Origin: Klebsiella aerogenes KCTC 2190
GTDB taxonomy: Bacteria > Pseudomonadota > Gammaproteobacteria > Enterobacterales > Enterobacteriaceae
Length of the DNA stretch: 64,000 bases
Reading direction: 5' to 3'
Assembly: GCF_000215745.1 (NCBI RefSeq)
Contig: NC_015663.1
Location: 496,001 to 560,000, forward strand
Every line of letters begins with the position of its first letter. Position 1 is the stretch's first letter. The notes beneath the pieces were generated by a model, which searched no databases, was not told where the DNA came from, and saw nothing but the letters and a program-made list of their open reading frames with translations. Shown here one piece after another: positions 36,770-45,231 of this stretch. The translations under genes and the position numbers were made by a program.

Positions 36770-37738
36770 TTATGTTAATGAAAAGGATTGTATTATCCCT
36801 ATCACATATTGTCCTGTTTTTTTTAGATTATGTGGATTTCTAACAGTTCCGGAAATGCCGCTCCCTGCAAATGCTGATGAATTAACAATCACTTGCATCA
36901 ACTCCCTTTGTAGAGTTCGTTGTAATACTTCAGATGGAAATCGTTTAGGATAATGCCCCATTTCTATAGCAGCTTTTATACCAGAGTTAGATATTCCCGG
37001 ATTTTCATTACGAATGATTTCATAAGTAAGCCGCTTACGCTCAACCCTACTTAGGCCTCTTAGCCATGATAAAGCTTCTGCTGAAGATATTTTTTTCATC
37101 GTTTTCCACACTTCGATAGATTTCGCTAACCCAGCCCCGGCACCTGCAAGAGAAATGATATCAAGGATAGTAGTCGTAGTAAGATACCAATCCTGCGAAT
37201 CAAGCCATGCTAAACGCTCTTCCCTACCTCTGCTTATTGTCCATAACCTTCCCGCACCGATAAAACATTGCCCAACGGTAGCTACGCCGCTGGCAGCAAT
37301 AACTCCGGCTACCAGCACCGATGCTCCTGCCGTAAGGGGAAGTATCGCCGTTCCAGTAAGAGTAAGGGCTAATGTGATTGCAGCCGCTCCGCATGAAAGT
37401 GCCGTTGATGTAATTTCGGTGGCCAGTGATGGTGCCTGAAGTGTCTTAACAATAGCTTTTGTGGAACTTTCTTGTGAGATATCGCAAACCTTTGTGACAA
37501 TAACATGACTTGCTATGCTTTGGACCGAATTGGCAATCCGCCGGGAAGGTCTTACCAACCATTGGCTCACACCATTAGAATAAATAATACCAACTCGATT
37601 GAAATTCCGCGAACAGTCCAATTGTTTTGCTAGATCATGAAAATTAAAATCAACTGGACCTGGCCCTCCCCATGTTGCTGGTCTATCAAAAGGAGAGATA
37701 TTGTGGAGGCCATCATGGCCAAAATAATATTCAACCAT
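36770..37738 (-). CDS. Hypothetical protein with central hydrophobic hairpin (putative pore-forming effector)
   Basis: A 322-residue protein without signal peptide. The N-terminal ~105 residues (starting MVEYYFGHDGLHNISPFDRPATWGGPGP) are soluble. A central Ala/Gly/Thr-rich hydrophobic block of about 60 residues follows (SCGAAAITLALTLTGTAILPL, AGASVLVAGVIAASGVATVG), then a second hydrophobic stretch (ILDIISLAGAGAGLA) and a basic helical C-terminal part. That pattern resembles colicin-like or T6SS pore formers. No PAAR, VgrG or Rhs motif is visible, so delivery is unknown. Lower GC than its surroundings suggests transfer. Confidence 0.58.
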   Translation of the reverse strand: MVEYYFGHDGLHNISPFDRPATWGGPGPVDFNFHDLAKQLDCSRNFNRVGIIYSNGVSQWLVRPSRRIANSVQSIASHVIVTKVCDISQESSTKAIVKTLQAPSLATEITSTALSCGAAAITLALTLTGTAILPLTAGASVLVAGVIAASGVATVGQCFIGAGRLWTISRGREERLAWLDSQDWYLTTTTILDIISLAGAGAGLAKSIEVWKTMKKISSAEALSWLRGLSRVERKRLTYEIIRNENPGISNSGIKAAIEMGHYPKRFPSEVLQRTLQRELMQVIVNSSAFAGSGISGTVRNPHNLKKTGQYVIGIIQSFSLT

Positions 37739-37764
37739 TGCATAAATCTTTTTTTAGCTTTAAC

Positions 37765-37932
37765 TTACCCCCAAGAAAATGGTGGCATAAAATCCAACAA
37801 AACCAATACCACACCTACTAAATTTAGCCCACCAATAAACATGACTATTACCAACCTCTTCAATATGTTATTAATTGAAGTATTAAAAAGCCCCCACTCT
37901 TTAAAGTAAATATCTATACTATTACAGAGCAC
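37765..37932 (-). CDS. Possible small membrane protein
   Basis: A 55-codon frame starting GTG 37932, with a hydrophobic run (IVMFIGGLNLVGVVLVLLDFM) and ending PPFSWG. It ends 26 bases before the toxin-like gene, on the same strand. No good ribosome site and no ATG; it may be a remnant. A second frame, 37922-38068 (48 codons, ATA first codon behind AGAGGAAAA), overlaps its start. Both may be parts of decayed genes. Confidence 0.3.
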   Translation of the reverse strand: MLCNSIDIYFKEWGLFNTSINNILKRLVIVMFIGGLNLVGVVLVLLDFMPPFSWG

Positions 37933-38155
37933 TATCTTGAGAAGTTAAATGGTAACCAACTCCTGAGTTATGAACAATCTTAGCGCACCTAAATGTTTTC
38001 CTAAAAATTCCAAAAAACCAAGGCATATTACATAAAGACGTAACAAAACTCAGAGGAGGCTTGCTTATTTTTCCTCTCAGTAAATTAGTGCCATGCGTCC
38101 ATTAAACCAATATCTCTGGAATTATTACTCGAATCACTAACACTTTTAAGCAATA

Positions 38156-38193
38156 CGCCATAATCCGTCCTATTTCCACTCAGGATTATGGCG
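38156..38193. terminator. Terminator after phytase gene
   Basis: CGCCATAATCC (38156-38166) pairs with GGATTATGGCG (38183-38193) across a 16-base loop, 11 bases past the phytase stop. Confidence 0.65.
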
Positions 38194-38203
38194 TTTGCGC
38201 TGA

Positions 38204-39469
38204 TTAAAGAACCATATTCACCGGCGGTACCGCGCTTTTATCGATCTGTTTACTTAAGGCCTCCAGCGCGGACTGATACGGGCATAACGTGCCCACGCTG
38301 GTCTGCTGGCAATCAGGCTGACGCCACTCCTGTTGCAACATCGGGTGCTGTTGATCCGGCATCTGCAGGCGTCGCAGGTCGTCCAGGCTTTGCGCCTGGA
38401 AATAGACGCGCAGATAACGTTCGCCATTTTTGCTGTTGCGCCAGCGCTCTATCACCAGACTGCTGCCCGGCGGAATATTGCCCCGGCTGTAACCGGGCAG
38501 TTGCCAGCTAAAATTCATCAGCGTGCGCACCATCGCGATATTGGTGTCATGAGCCACCAGCAGCAGCCAGCGTACGTGCGGCGTGGCGTCCGCTTTCACT
38601 CCGTCCAGCATCGCGTTGAGCAGCACCGAGCCGCGCTTTTGCGCGGTGTACAGCACGTCATTACTGAGATCGTAGTTTGCCGTTAACAGCGGCAGAATGG
38701 CTGTGATCTGGCTGGCATGAGTAATCTTCCCCCATGCCAACTGGCTTAAGGGCAGGTTTTCACTCCAGCCCAGACGCAGCGTTTCAACCATATTGGCCAT
38801 CACGCTGAGCCCGCTTATGGTGGTTTTACCGCTTTGGTTTTGCTCCACCTGCCAGGGCTTATCAAAAATGGGGCACGGTTTATCCTGTTGGCAAACCGCG
38901 GCTTTTAATAACTGGATCGTCGGCGCCAGCGCCTGCCGACGCTTAGCCAGATCGCCGGCTTTCGCCTTCACTGCCGCCAACTGGCGGACGGGATCGGTTT
39001 GCGTAGCCGTAAACTTGTCGGTCTGGAACAGCGGGTCAGCATCGCCGCTGACATAATGAATCGCCACGCCGCAGCCGGGGAATGCCCCATCTACCAACGC
39101 CTGTGCGGTTGCCCGGGTACGCTGTAGCGGGCTGGCGCGAACATAAATATCCTCCGCGCTGGGACACTGCCCCTGCAGCAGGCCAAGCTGGCGATAATGC
39201 TGTCCTTCCGCGCGCCCTTTATTGGCGACCGCCGCATAGCCATGTCCGGTCATCTCCCCATCGTGGGTGGTCCATTCGGTCCATGGACGCTGGGTCGCGG
39301 CTTCAATGGCTTCACGATTGCCGGGCGTTGGCGGACGAATGCCGTGGCGGCTTAACTCCACCACTTTTTCCAGTTGCCAGTTCGCCGCGACGGCGGATTG
39401 CATCGCCAGCAGCGGCAGCGCACAGGCAATAAACAGGCGTAAAAGGCCCTGATGTCTTGCAGGCATCAT
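38204..39469 (-). CDS. phyK: PhyK-type periplasmic phytase (histidine acid phosphatase)
   Basis: A 421-residue secreted phosphatase that closely matches the Klebsiella/Raoultella phytase PhyK. The signal peptide (RLFIACALPLLAMQSAVAA) is followed by WQLEKVVELSRHGIRPPTPGN: the RHGxRxP catalytic motif at residues 41-47. The proton-donor HD motif (LLLVAHDTNIAM) has His307-Asp308. Such enzymes hydrolyse phytate (inositol hexakisphosphate) stepwise, usually leaving inositol monophosphate. It is the last gene of a minus-strand set LacI - inositol monophosphatase - organophosphate transporter - phytase, which fits that product. AAGGAAG lies before the ATG. Confidence 0.93.
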   Translation of the reverse strand: MMPARHQGLLRLFIACALPLLAMQSAVAANWQLEKVVELSRHGIRPPTPGNREAIEAATQRPWTEWTTHDGEMTGHGYAAVANKGRAEGQHYRQLGLLQGQCPSAEDIYVRASPLQRTRATAQALVDGAFPGCGVAIHYVSGDADPLFQTDKFTATQTDPVRQLAAVKAKAGDLAKRRQALAPTIQLLKAAVCQQDKPCPIFDKPWQVEQNQSGKTTISGLSVMANMVETLRLGWSENLPLSQLAWGKITHASQITAILPLLTANYDLSNDVLYTAQKRGSVLLNAMLDGVKADATPHVRWLLLVAHDTNIAMVRTLMNFSWQLPGYSRGNIPPGSSLVIERWRNSKNGERYLRVYFQAQSLDDLRRLQMPDQQHPMLQQEWRQPDCQQTSVGTLCPYQSALEALSKQIDKSAVPPVNMVL

Positions 39470-39494
39470 AAAATCTTCCTTATCGATTAATCAG

Positions 39495-40853
39495 TTATGA
39501 GGAGAATGAAGTCTGCCGTTCGACGGCATGGCGTCGGGCGACGATGGCGGCGGTGGTAAAACAGAGTAACGCGGAACCCAATCCGGTGCCTATCCAGAAC
39601 AACGCCAGCGTGCTGAAATCATAAAGCGTTTTCCCGTTTTCGAGGATCGCGGTTTTATCGATAATGATCCCGGTCAGAAATTCGCCCAACCCCGCCCCGG
39701 CATAGCTGGCAATACCAATGGTTCCCAGCGCTGCCCCCGCCGCTTTGCGTGAAGAGATATCGACGGCGATCAATCCTCCGAGGAAACAGGTTAACGCGCC
39801 GATGGTCGCGCCGAAGACGATCATCGCCAGGATGTCGGTGTAGTAATTATGCGGCGACCAGAGCATTAAGGCGAAACCCGCGGTGTTCAGCAGGCTGATA
39901 AACCCGGCCATGACGCTGCGATTGCGCGGGAAAAAGCGGTCAGAGAGCATGCCGGCGATGATGGTCCCGGCGATACCGGCGATCGCGTTAACGCCGATGA
40001 TGCCTGAAGCCTCAAGGGTGGAATAGGCTTTATCCTGCTCCAGAAAGAAGATTCCCCACGAGTTCACCGCATAACGGTCGATATACATAAATGCCGATGC
40101 CAGCGCCAGCGTCCACAGCGCCGGGTTACGCAATGCCAGCAGTTGGTTTTTGAACACCGATCCCCGCGCTTCAGTCTCTTCCTGCGGTTCATCACGAATC
40201 ACGTTAATGGAGGGAAAGCCGCTGCTCTGTGGCGAATCGCGCATAAACAGCAGTAACAGCACCACGCCAGCGGCGCCGAGCGCAGCCGTGGAGAGGTAAC
40301 CCATTTGCCAGCCAAAACCCGCGATCACCGCGGCGATCACCATGTAGGTCATGGCCTCGCCGATGTTATGCGCCGTCGACCAGATGGCGTAAAACGTTCC
40401 CCGCTCTTTAAAGCCGTACCAGCGCGCCAGCGAAACCGCACAAGGACCGACGCCCATCGACTGCGCCCAGCCGTTAATCCCCCAAAAGATAGCCAGCAGC
40501 ATGGCATTGGTGGTCATGCCCATCAGCAAGTTCATCCCGGCGCTGAGCAATAGCCCAAGGCTCATGTAACGCACCACGTTGGCATGATCGGCGATAAAAC
40601 CGTTAACCAGTTTACCGATGGCGTAGCTAAAGAATAGCGTCGAACCAATCATTCCCAACTCCGTTGGGGTAATGCCTAATTCCACCAGCGCGCTTTTCGC
40701 CACGGTGAACGATAAGCGGCAGACGTAGAACGTCACGTAGGCCAGGGTCATAGCAATAAACGTTTGCCAACGTACCCGGCGAAAACGTTTTTCATCAAAC
40801 GCGGCGCCCGCTTGCGGCGGCGACGCCCGGAAAAAATGAATAATTCCAGACAT
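39495..40853 (-). CDS. Organophosphate:phosphate antiporter-family MFS transporter
   Basis: A 452-residue MFS protein of the OPA branch (GlpT, UhpT, UhpC relatives). FDEKRFRRVRWQTFIAMTLAYVTFYVCRLSFTVAKSALVELGIT carries the conserved YxxRxxFxxAK motif of this family, and WGINGWAQSMGVGPCAVSLARWYGFKERGTFYAIWSTAHNIGE is the family TM4-5 signature. About 12 TM segments. Its position between phytase and inositol monophosphatase makes inositol monophosphate the likely substrate; that is inference. A compact hairpin lies at its ribosome site. Confidence 0.88.
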   Translation of the reverse strand: MSGIIHFFRASPPQAGAAFDEKRFRRVRWQTFIAMTLAYVTFYVCRLSFTVAKSALVELGITPTELGMIGSTLFFSYAIGKLVNGFIADHANVVRYMSLGLLLSAGMNLLMGMTTNAMLLAIFWGINGWAQSMGVGPCAVSLARWYGFKERGTFYAIWSTAHNIGEAMTYMVIAAVIAGFGWQMGYLSTAALGAAGVVLLLLFMRDSPQSSGFPSINVIRDEPQEETEARGSVFKNQLLALRNPALWTLALASAFMYIDRYAVNSWGIFFLEQDKAYSTLEASGIIGVNAIAGIAGTIIAGMLSDRFFPRNRSVMAGFISLLNTAGFALMLWSPHNYYTDILAMIVFGATIGALTCFLGGLIAVDISSRKAAGAALGTIGIASYAGAGLGEFLTGIIIDKTAILENGKTLYDFSTLALFWIGTGLGSALLCFTTAAIVARRHAVERQTSFSS

Positions 40854-40861
40854 AATAGTTT

Positions 40862-40876
40862 CTCCGACGGTCGGAG
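40862..40876 (-). promoter_or_regulatory. Hairpin overlapping the ribosome site of the OPA transporter
   Basis: CTCCGAC G GTCGGAG forms a 7-bp perfect inverted repeat. On the minus-strand mRNA the right arm contains GGAG, the transporter's ribosome site, so folding would limit translation. Confidence 0.5.
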
Positions 40877-40964
40877 GCTTGACTGATTGATGTGCTTCGT
40901 CCGTGAGGGTCGTTATCGTTACTGTGTAGGGTACATAATCAGAAACAGCCCGAACCTGTAAGGG

Positions 40965-41777
40965 TTAATGTAATGGTTGAAGAATCATATTTTTGAGTTG
41001 GGGATACAGCGTTTGGCTGGCCAGCAGGAGGGGGTTACCATGGCGAATCCCCTCTTGCGCCAGAAAGTCGTTGGCGACGCCCCCCGCTTCGCGCATCAAC
41101 ACCAGACCGGGTAAGGCATCCCACGGGTTCATGTGCGGTTCGTAGTAGCCAATCAGGCGCCCGGCGGCCGCCCATGCGCTCATCAACGCGCCGGAGCCAT
41201 TGCGGATGAACATGCCGCCATCGCTGAGCAGCGCGTCAAGAAAAGGCAGGAATTGCGCCGGCGTCACCCGATGCGACGTTCCGACGCCCATCACCCCTTC
41301 TTTGACCGTTGCTGCGGGATGTGGGCGAATTGGCGTCTCATTGAGCCAGGCACCATGGCCCCGTAGCGCGTGGAACAGTTCACGATGGTTGGGATCGTAG
41401 ACGACGCCAACCACCGGCTCGCCGTCAACGACGATCGCCAGCGACAAGCACCAGGTATGCAGCCCATTCAAAAAACAGCTGGTGCCATCAATGGGATCAA
41501 CCACCCATAGCACCCTGGCGTCCGGCATCTGCGTACCGCTCTCTTCGCCAAGAAAACCATCCTCCGCAAACGCATCAGTAATGCGCTGCTTAACAAAGGC
41601 TTCTACGCGTTTATCGGCCACGCTCACCACGTCCTGAAGGTCATTGCCCTTATGCTCTACCGCCAGCGCCTCGCGCTGCTGATAGTATTCGAAAGCCAGC
41701 TCGGCACCCGCTTTCGCCAGCTCGCAGGCCAGGCGATAGCGGGCCTGTAGCGCAGAGGAATCCAGTGATGTCATCAT
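40965..41777 (-). CDS. Inositol monophosphatase family protein
   Basis: A 270-residue Mg-dependent phosphatase of the IMPase/SuhB family. Motif 1 is VDPIDGTSCFLNG (DPIDGT at 94-99), preceded by the GEES metal ligand motif (77-80), and motif 2 is NPWDALPGLVLMREAGG. No signal peptide, so cytoplasmic. It would hydrolyse inositol phosphate to myo-inositol. ATG 41777 follows AAGGAG by 3-4 bases (41774 is an alternative), and a 16-bp palindrome lies directly upstream. First gene of the phytate set after the regulator. Confidence 0.9.
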   Translation of the reverse strand: MMTSLDSSALQARYRLACELAKAGAELAFEYYQQREALAVEHKGNDLQDVVSVADKRVEAFVKQRITDAFAEDGFLGEESGTQMPDARVLWVVDPIDGTSCFLNGLHTWCLSLAIVVDGEPVVGVVYDPNHRELFHALRGHGAWLNETPIRPHPAATVKEGVMGVGTSHRVTPAQFLPFLDALLSDGGMFIRNGSGALMSAWAAAGRLIGYYEPHMNPWDALPGLVLMREAGGVANDFLAQEGIRHGNPLLLASQTLYPQLKNMILQPLH

Positions 41778-41786
41778 TTGCTCCTT

Positions 41787-41802
41787 TTGCACACGTGTGC
41801 AA
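41787..41802. promoter_or_regulatory. Perfect 16-bp palindrome, likely LacI-family operator
   Basis: TTGCACACGTGTGCAA is self-complementary over 16 bases, the size and symmetry of LacI/GalR operators. It lies immediately upstream of the ribosome site of the inositol monophosphatase gene, 88 bases after the LacI-type regulator gene. Confidence 0.7.
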
Positions 41803-41890
41803 TTTTATTTAAAAAAGCCCCGAAGAGCGCAGTGAGTGTGGATGGATTTTAGCGATAATTCTGTGATCGATTCATCATAAAATGAATTTT

Positions 41891-42880
41891 TCATTTAGCG
41901 CTATTACGAATTATTAATTTCACAGCGACTTCGCGGTGACGTGAAGGTTGATTGAATTTGGCGATCCGGCTAACCAGCATCTCCACCGCGTGATAAGCCA
42001 ACAGCGTGGTGTCCTGCTGGATAGTGGTAAGTTGATAGGGTTGCCATTCCGCCTGGGGAATATCGTCGAAGCCAATAATTGCCGGAAGGACGGCTGCTGG
42101 ATTATCCGCTCGTAGCCCATCCATCGCCCCAATCGCCAGCATATCGGTGGCGCAAAACAGCGCCTGCAATCCTGGCCTTTCCGCGGCGAGCCGACGAGCG
42201 GCCGCAAAACCGGACTGATAACCGCCCGTTTCGCAGAAATGCGCCGTGACAGCCAGCCCGCTGGCATGGTGAATAAACCCCTCGTAGCGCTGCCGGGTGC
42301 TGAAATTGTCACGATTTTCGCCAATAAAACCGACGTCCCGGCACTGGCCTGCGTGCAACAGCTCAGCGGCCAGTTTCCCGCCGAGCGCGTTATCGCTGCT
42401 GACGCGGTCGCAACCGGGAAGTTCAGCATGACGGTTGATAAGCGTAACGGGAATTTTGCGCGCAAGATACTCCTCAGCCAGCTCCAGCGGCGGCGCGCCA
42501 GAGGTGATAATGACGCCAGCGACGTGATAGCTGAGAAGATGTTTTAGCGAAGGAGCTAACTGCTGCGGATCATCGGCGTTCATCAACAATGGCATAAATC
42601 CATGCAGCGCCAGCTGGTGGATCAGCGGCGCCAGCAGCTTACTGCGAAAAGGGTTATCGAACCCTGAAGTGATGATGCCGATAAAGTTGCTGCTGCCGGT
42701 GTTCATCGTACGGGCGATGATATTGACCTGGTAGCCCAGAGCTTCCGCGGCGGCCTGCACTTTGGCGCGGGTTTTCGGCGACACCGAGGCCCCAGGCGTG
42801 AAAGCGCGGGAGACGGCTGAACGGGAAACGCCGGCAAGTTTCGCCACGTCTTCTGCTTTAATCCATTTTTTATCGTTCAT
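41891..42880 (-). CDS. LacI/GalR family transcriptional regulator
   Basis: A 329-residue repressor-type regulator. The N-terminal HTH and hinge (IKAEDVAKLAGVSRSAVSRAFTPGASVSPKTRAKVQAAAEALGYQVN, read in parts) is followed by a periplasmic-binding-protein-like sensor (FIGIITSGFDNPFRSKLLAPLIHQL...GFIGENRDN...ALFCATDMLAIGAMDGL...IIGFDDIPQAEWQPYQLTTI). It is transcribed in the same direction as the phytate genes and has a palindromic operator between it and them. A sugar phosphate, inositol or phytate product is the likely ligand. Confidence 0.9.
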   Translation of the reverse strand: MNDKKWIKAEDVAKLAGVSRSAVSRAFTPGASVSPKTRAKVQAAAEALGYQVNIIARTMNTGSSNFIGIITSGFDNPFRSKLLAPLIHQLALHGFMPLLMNADDPQQLAPSLKHLLSYHVAGVIITSGAPPLELAEEYLARKIPVTLINRHAELPGCDRVSSDNALGGKLAAELLHAGQCRDVGFIGENRDNFSTRQRYEGFIHHASGLAVTAHFCETGGYQSGFAAARRLAAERPGLQALFCATDMLAIGAMDGLRADNPAAVLPAIIGFDDIPQAEWQPYQLTTIQQDTTLLAYHAVEMLVSRIAKFNQPSRHREVAVKLIIRNSAK

Positions 42881-43337
42881 CGCTTTAATTTTTCAGTGAA
42901 ATCCATCAGGCATAGATGTATCGCTCAACACATTACCCTCGTCACGCTGAAGGCTATGTGTCCCGAGACCACTTTGGCTTTCACTATACCCTGAATCGGG
43001 TTGGTAATGCCGGCCAACCAGCGCAGATAATGACATTTTTTATTATCACGTTAACTGAACAGAAGTATAAACTTTTCGTGATATTGTTTCTTTCGTTCGC
43101 GCACCAATTATAATTATTATCATGATACTTAATGAAGAAATTAAAAAGCGGTTAAAGAAAAAACGTAACCAACTAAATCACAATGATTTTATTATAAACA
43201 ATAATTTCAAGAAGAAATATCTTTGCAGCACAAAAATATATAAAGGCGACATTCAGATATCAACACCCCCTGTATTCTCACGATATTAAACGTGTTGCGT
43301 GCGATATATCACGCGTGACGTGAAATAAAACTTAACG
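42881..43337. other. Divergent intergenic region
   Basis: About 457 bases between the LacI-type gene and the catalase-family gene. 43115-43290 is very AT-rich and includes a 55-codon Lys/Asn-rich frame (43122-43289) with no ribosome site; I do not call it a gene. Confidence 0.45.
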
Positions 43338-44423
43338 ATGGATACGTCTATGTCAAAACTGGATTTCCGATCCCCAAATACCTGGCGCGCGCTGGCGTCG
43401 ATCGCGGTCATCGTCGGGGCAACGGCAGCGGCATTCGCCTGGACCTCTGGTTGGCTGGGTTCGCGAACCACCAGCCAGTCATTAGTCCCCGATCCAGACA
43501 AGCCGTTTCCTGCCGGGTTTCGCCGGGCGCACGGCAAAGGGATCTGTTTTAGCGGAACGTTCGAGCCAGCCGCTCCAGCCGTTTCTTATTCCACCGCGCG
43601 GCTCTTTTCACAGTCGGAAACCCCCGTTGTCGGGCGATTCTCCATTGGCGCAGGTAATCCACACGCGGCTGATAATTCAACGAAAACCCTGAGCATGGCG
43701 CTGCTACTGAAAACGGACGATAAACAGCAGTGGCGCATGGCAATGAACAACGAGCCCTACTTCGCCACCCGAAACCCGGAGGGCTTTCTTGCCATGAAGA
43801 AAGCCACCGCCGTCGACCCGGCCACCGGTAAGCCCGATCCGCAGCGTCTTGCGGTATTTTTACAGGACTACCCGGAAGCCGGTAAATATTTACAGTGGGC
43901 GGCGCAAAAGCCAGCGCCAGGCGGCTTTGCCGGGGCGACATTTTATAGTATTAACGCTTTCTATCTCGTGAACGCCGACCGCCAGCGCCAGCCCGTACGC
44001 TGGATGATGCGGCCACACGATCCATTTGTCTCTATCGCTGATGAACAGCGACAGAAAGCCGACCATAACTTCCTGTTCGAACAATTACAGCAGCGACTTT
44101 CTCAGCATCCTATTTACTGGGATTTGGTATTGCAACTCGCCCAAGCTGGCGACGCGGTGGATGACCCTTCGCAGCCATGGCCAAACGATCGCCAGCAGGT
44201 CATCGCCGGTACGCTCAAAGTCACCCAACTCGTCGCCCAAGCCGAAGGCGCCTGCCGTGACGTTAACTTTGATCCCTCCATCGTGCCTGCTGGAGTAGAG
44301 GTCTCTAACGATCCCGTCTTAAATGCGCGCTCTGGCGCCTATTCGCATTCCTGGAGCCGTCGCGAACGGGAAATTGGCTATGGCAAAGCAACCGAAGCCG
44401 TGCAAAAAACGGAGGTTAAATGA
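43338..44423 (+). CDS. Catalase-family peroxidase with N-terminal membrane anchor
   Basis: A 361-residue SrpA-type, catalase-related peroxidase. An N-terminal hydrophobic segment (ALASIAVIVGATAAAFAWTSG) works as signal or anchor. The catalase-like core follows: RRAHGKGICFSGTFEP (catalytic His), VVGRFSIGAGNPHAAD, and WRMAMNNEPYFATRNPEGFL. It is much shorter than true catalases (about 480 or more). It overlaps the cytochrome b561 gene by four bases (ATGA), a pairing suggesting electron transfer from quinol to a periplasmic haem peroxidase. ATG 43350 is a possible alternative start. Confidence 0.87.
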   Translation: MDTSMSKLDFRSPNTWRALASIAVIVGATAAAFAWTSGWLGSRTTSQSLVPDPDKPFPAGFRRAHGKGICFSGTFEPAAPAVSYSTARLFSQSETPVVGRFSIGAGNPHAADNSTKTLSMALLLKTDDKQQWRMAMNNEPYFATRNPEGFLAMKKATAVDPATGKPDPQRLAVFLQDYPEAGKYLQWAAQKPAPGGFAGATFYSINAFYLVNADRQRQPVRWMMRPHDPFVSIADEQRQKADHNFLFEQLQQRLSQHPIYWDLVLQLAQAGDAVDDPSQPWPNDRQQVIAGTLKVTQLVAQAEGACRDVNFDPSIVPAGVEVSNDPVLNARSGAYSHSWSRREREIGYGKATEAVQKTEVK

Positions 44424-45004
44424 ACTCTAATCACCACAAGCAAGCGCGCGCGCCGCAGCATTTCAACCCTCTGGCGAGATATCTGCATTGGCTGATGGCA
44501 ATCATGATCCTGACCATGCTGTTCATCGGCGCAGCTATGATGACTTCATTACACCATCGCATTTGGTTGGTGGATGTACATCGGCCATTGGGGATCGCTA
44601 TTTTGCTGCTGGCGCTCATCCGCCTGGCCAACCGGTTTTATAGCGGGCAGCCACCTCTTCCTGCGGAGCTCTCACGGTTGCAGGTACTAGCGGCAAAAGC
44701 GTCACACTGGGCGCTATACGCGCTGATGCTGGCAATGCCATTGCTTGGCTGGGCGCAACTGTCGGCAGCGGGCGTTCCGATTGTTATGTTTGAAGGGCTT
44801 AACCTTCCGGCCATTACCCCGACCAGCCCGCTGCTTTTTGCCTGGTTTCACGATGCCCATCGCCTGCTAGCTAAACTGCTCTTTGCGGTGGTGTTGCTAC
44901 ATCTCTCTGCGGCATTAGTGCACGCATGGATATTCCGCGACGGCGTGTTTGCCAGCATGGCGAAAAGTACCAGCCGGTCCAGTAAACCACCTGTAGAGCG
45001 GTGA
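44420..45004 (+). CDS. Cytochrome b561
   Basis: A 194-residue, four-TM b-type cytochrome of the CybB family. Haem-ligand histidines stand in YLHWLMAIMI (first helix), DVHRPLGIAILLLALIRL (second), AKASHWALYALMLAMPLLGW (third) and FHDAHRLLAKLLFAVVLLHLSAAL (fourth). It is translationally coupled to the catalase-family peroxidase and followed by a strong terminator, so the two form a complete operon. Confidence 0.9.
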   Translation: MNSNHHKQARAPQHFNPLARYLHWLMAIMILTMLFIGAAMMTSLHHRIWLVDVHRPLGIAILLLALIRLANRFYSGQPPLPAELSRLQVLAAKASHWALYALMLAMPLLGWAQLSAAGVPIVMFEGLNLPAITPTSPLLFAWFHDAHRLLAKLLFAVVLLHLSAALVHAWIFRDGVFASMAKSTSRSSKPPVER

Positions 45005-45030
45005 AACTTACTAATTAGGTACGTTGAAGT

Positions 45031-45060
45031 AAAAATAAGGGGCTTTTGCCCCTTATTTTT
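45031..45060 (+). terminator. Rho-independent terminator after cytochrome b561
   Basis: AAAAATAAGGGGC (45031-45043), loop TTTT, GCCCCTTATTTTT (45048-45060): perfect 13-bp stem with a T-run. Confidence 0.92.
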
Positions 45061-45231
45061 TGCATCCAAAAAATCAGCAGCTACTCACTGTAGCGCTCGC
45101 CTATAAAAATTAGCCCTCCCGTTATTTATTACACAATCACCACTAACCTTGATGATTAAATAAAAAAGGGGACGGAGTGAATTACCTAATCACTGTTTAA
45201 AAAATGTACCAAAATTAATATGTATTAGCTC

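Noticed and set aside
43122..43289. 55-codon Lys/Asn-rich frame before the catalase-family gene
   Set aside because: Very AT-rich, no ribosome site, composition expected by chance in such DNA.
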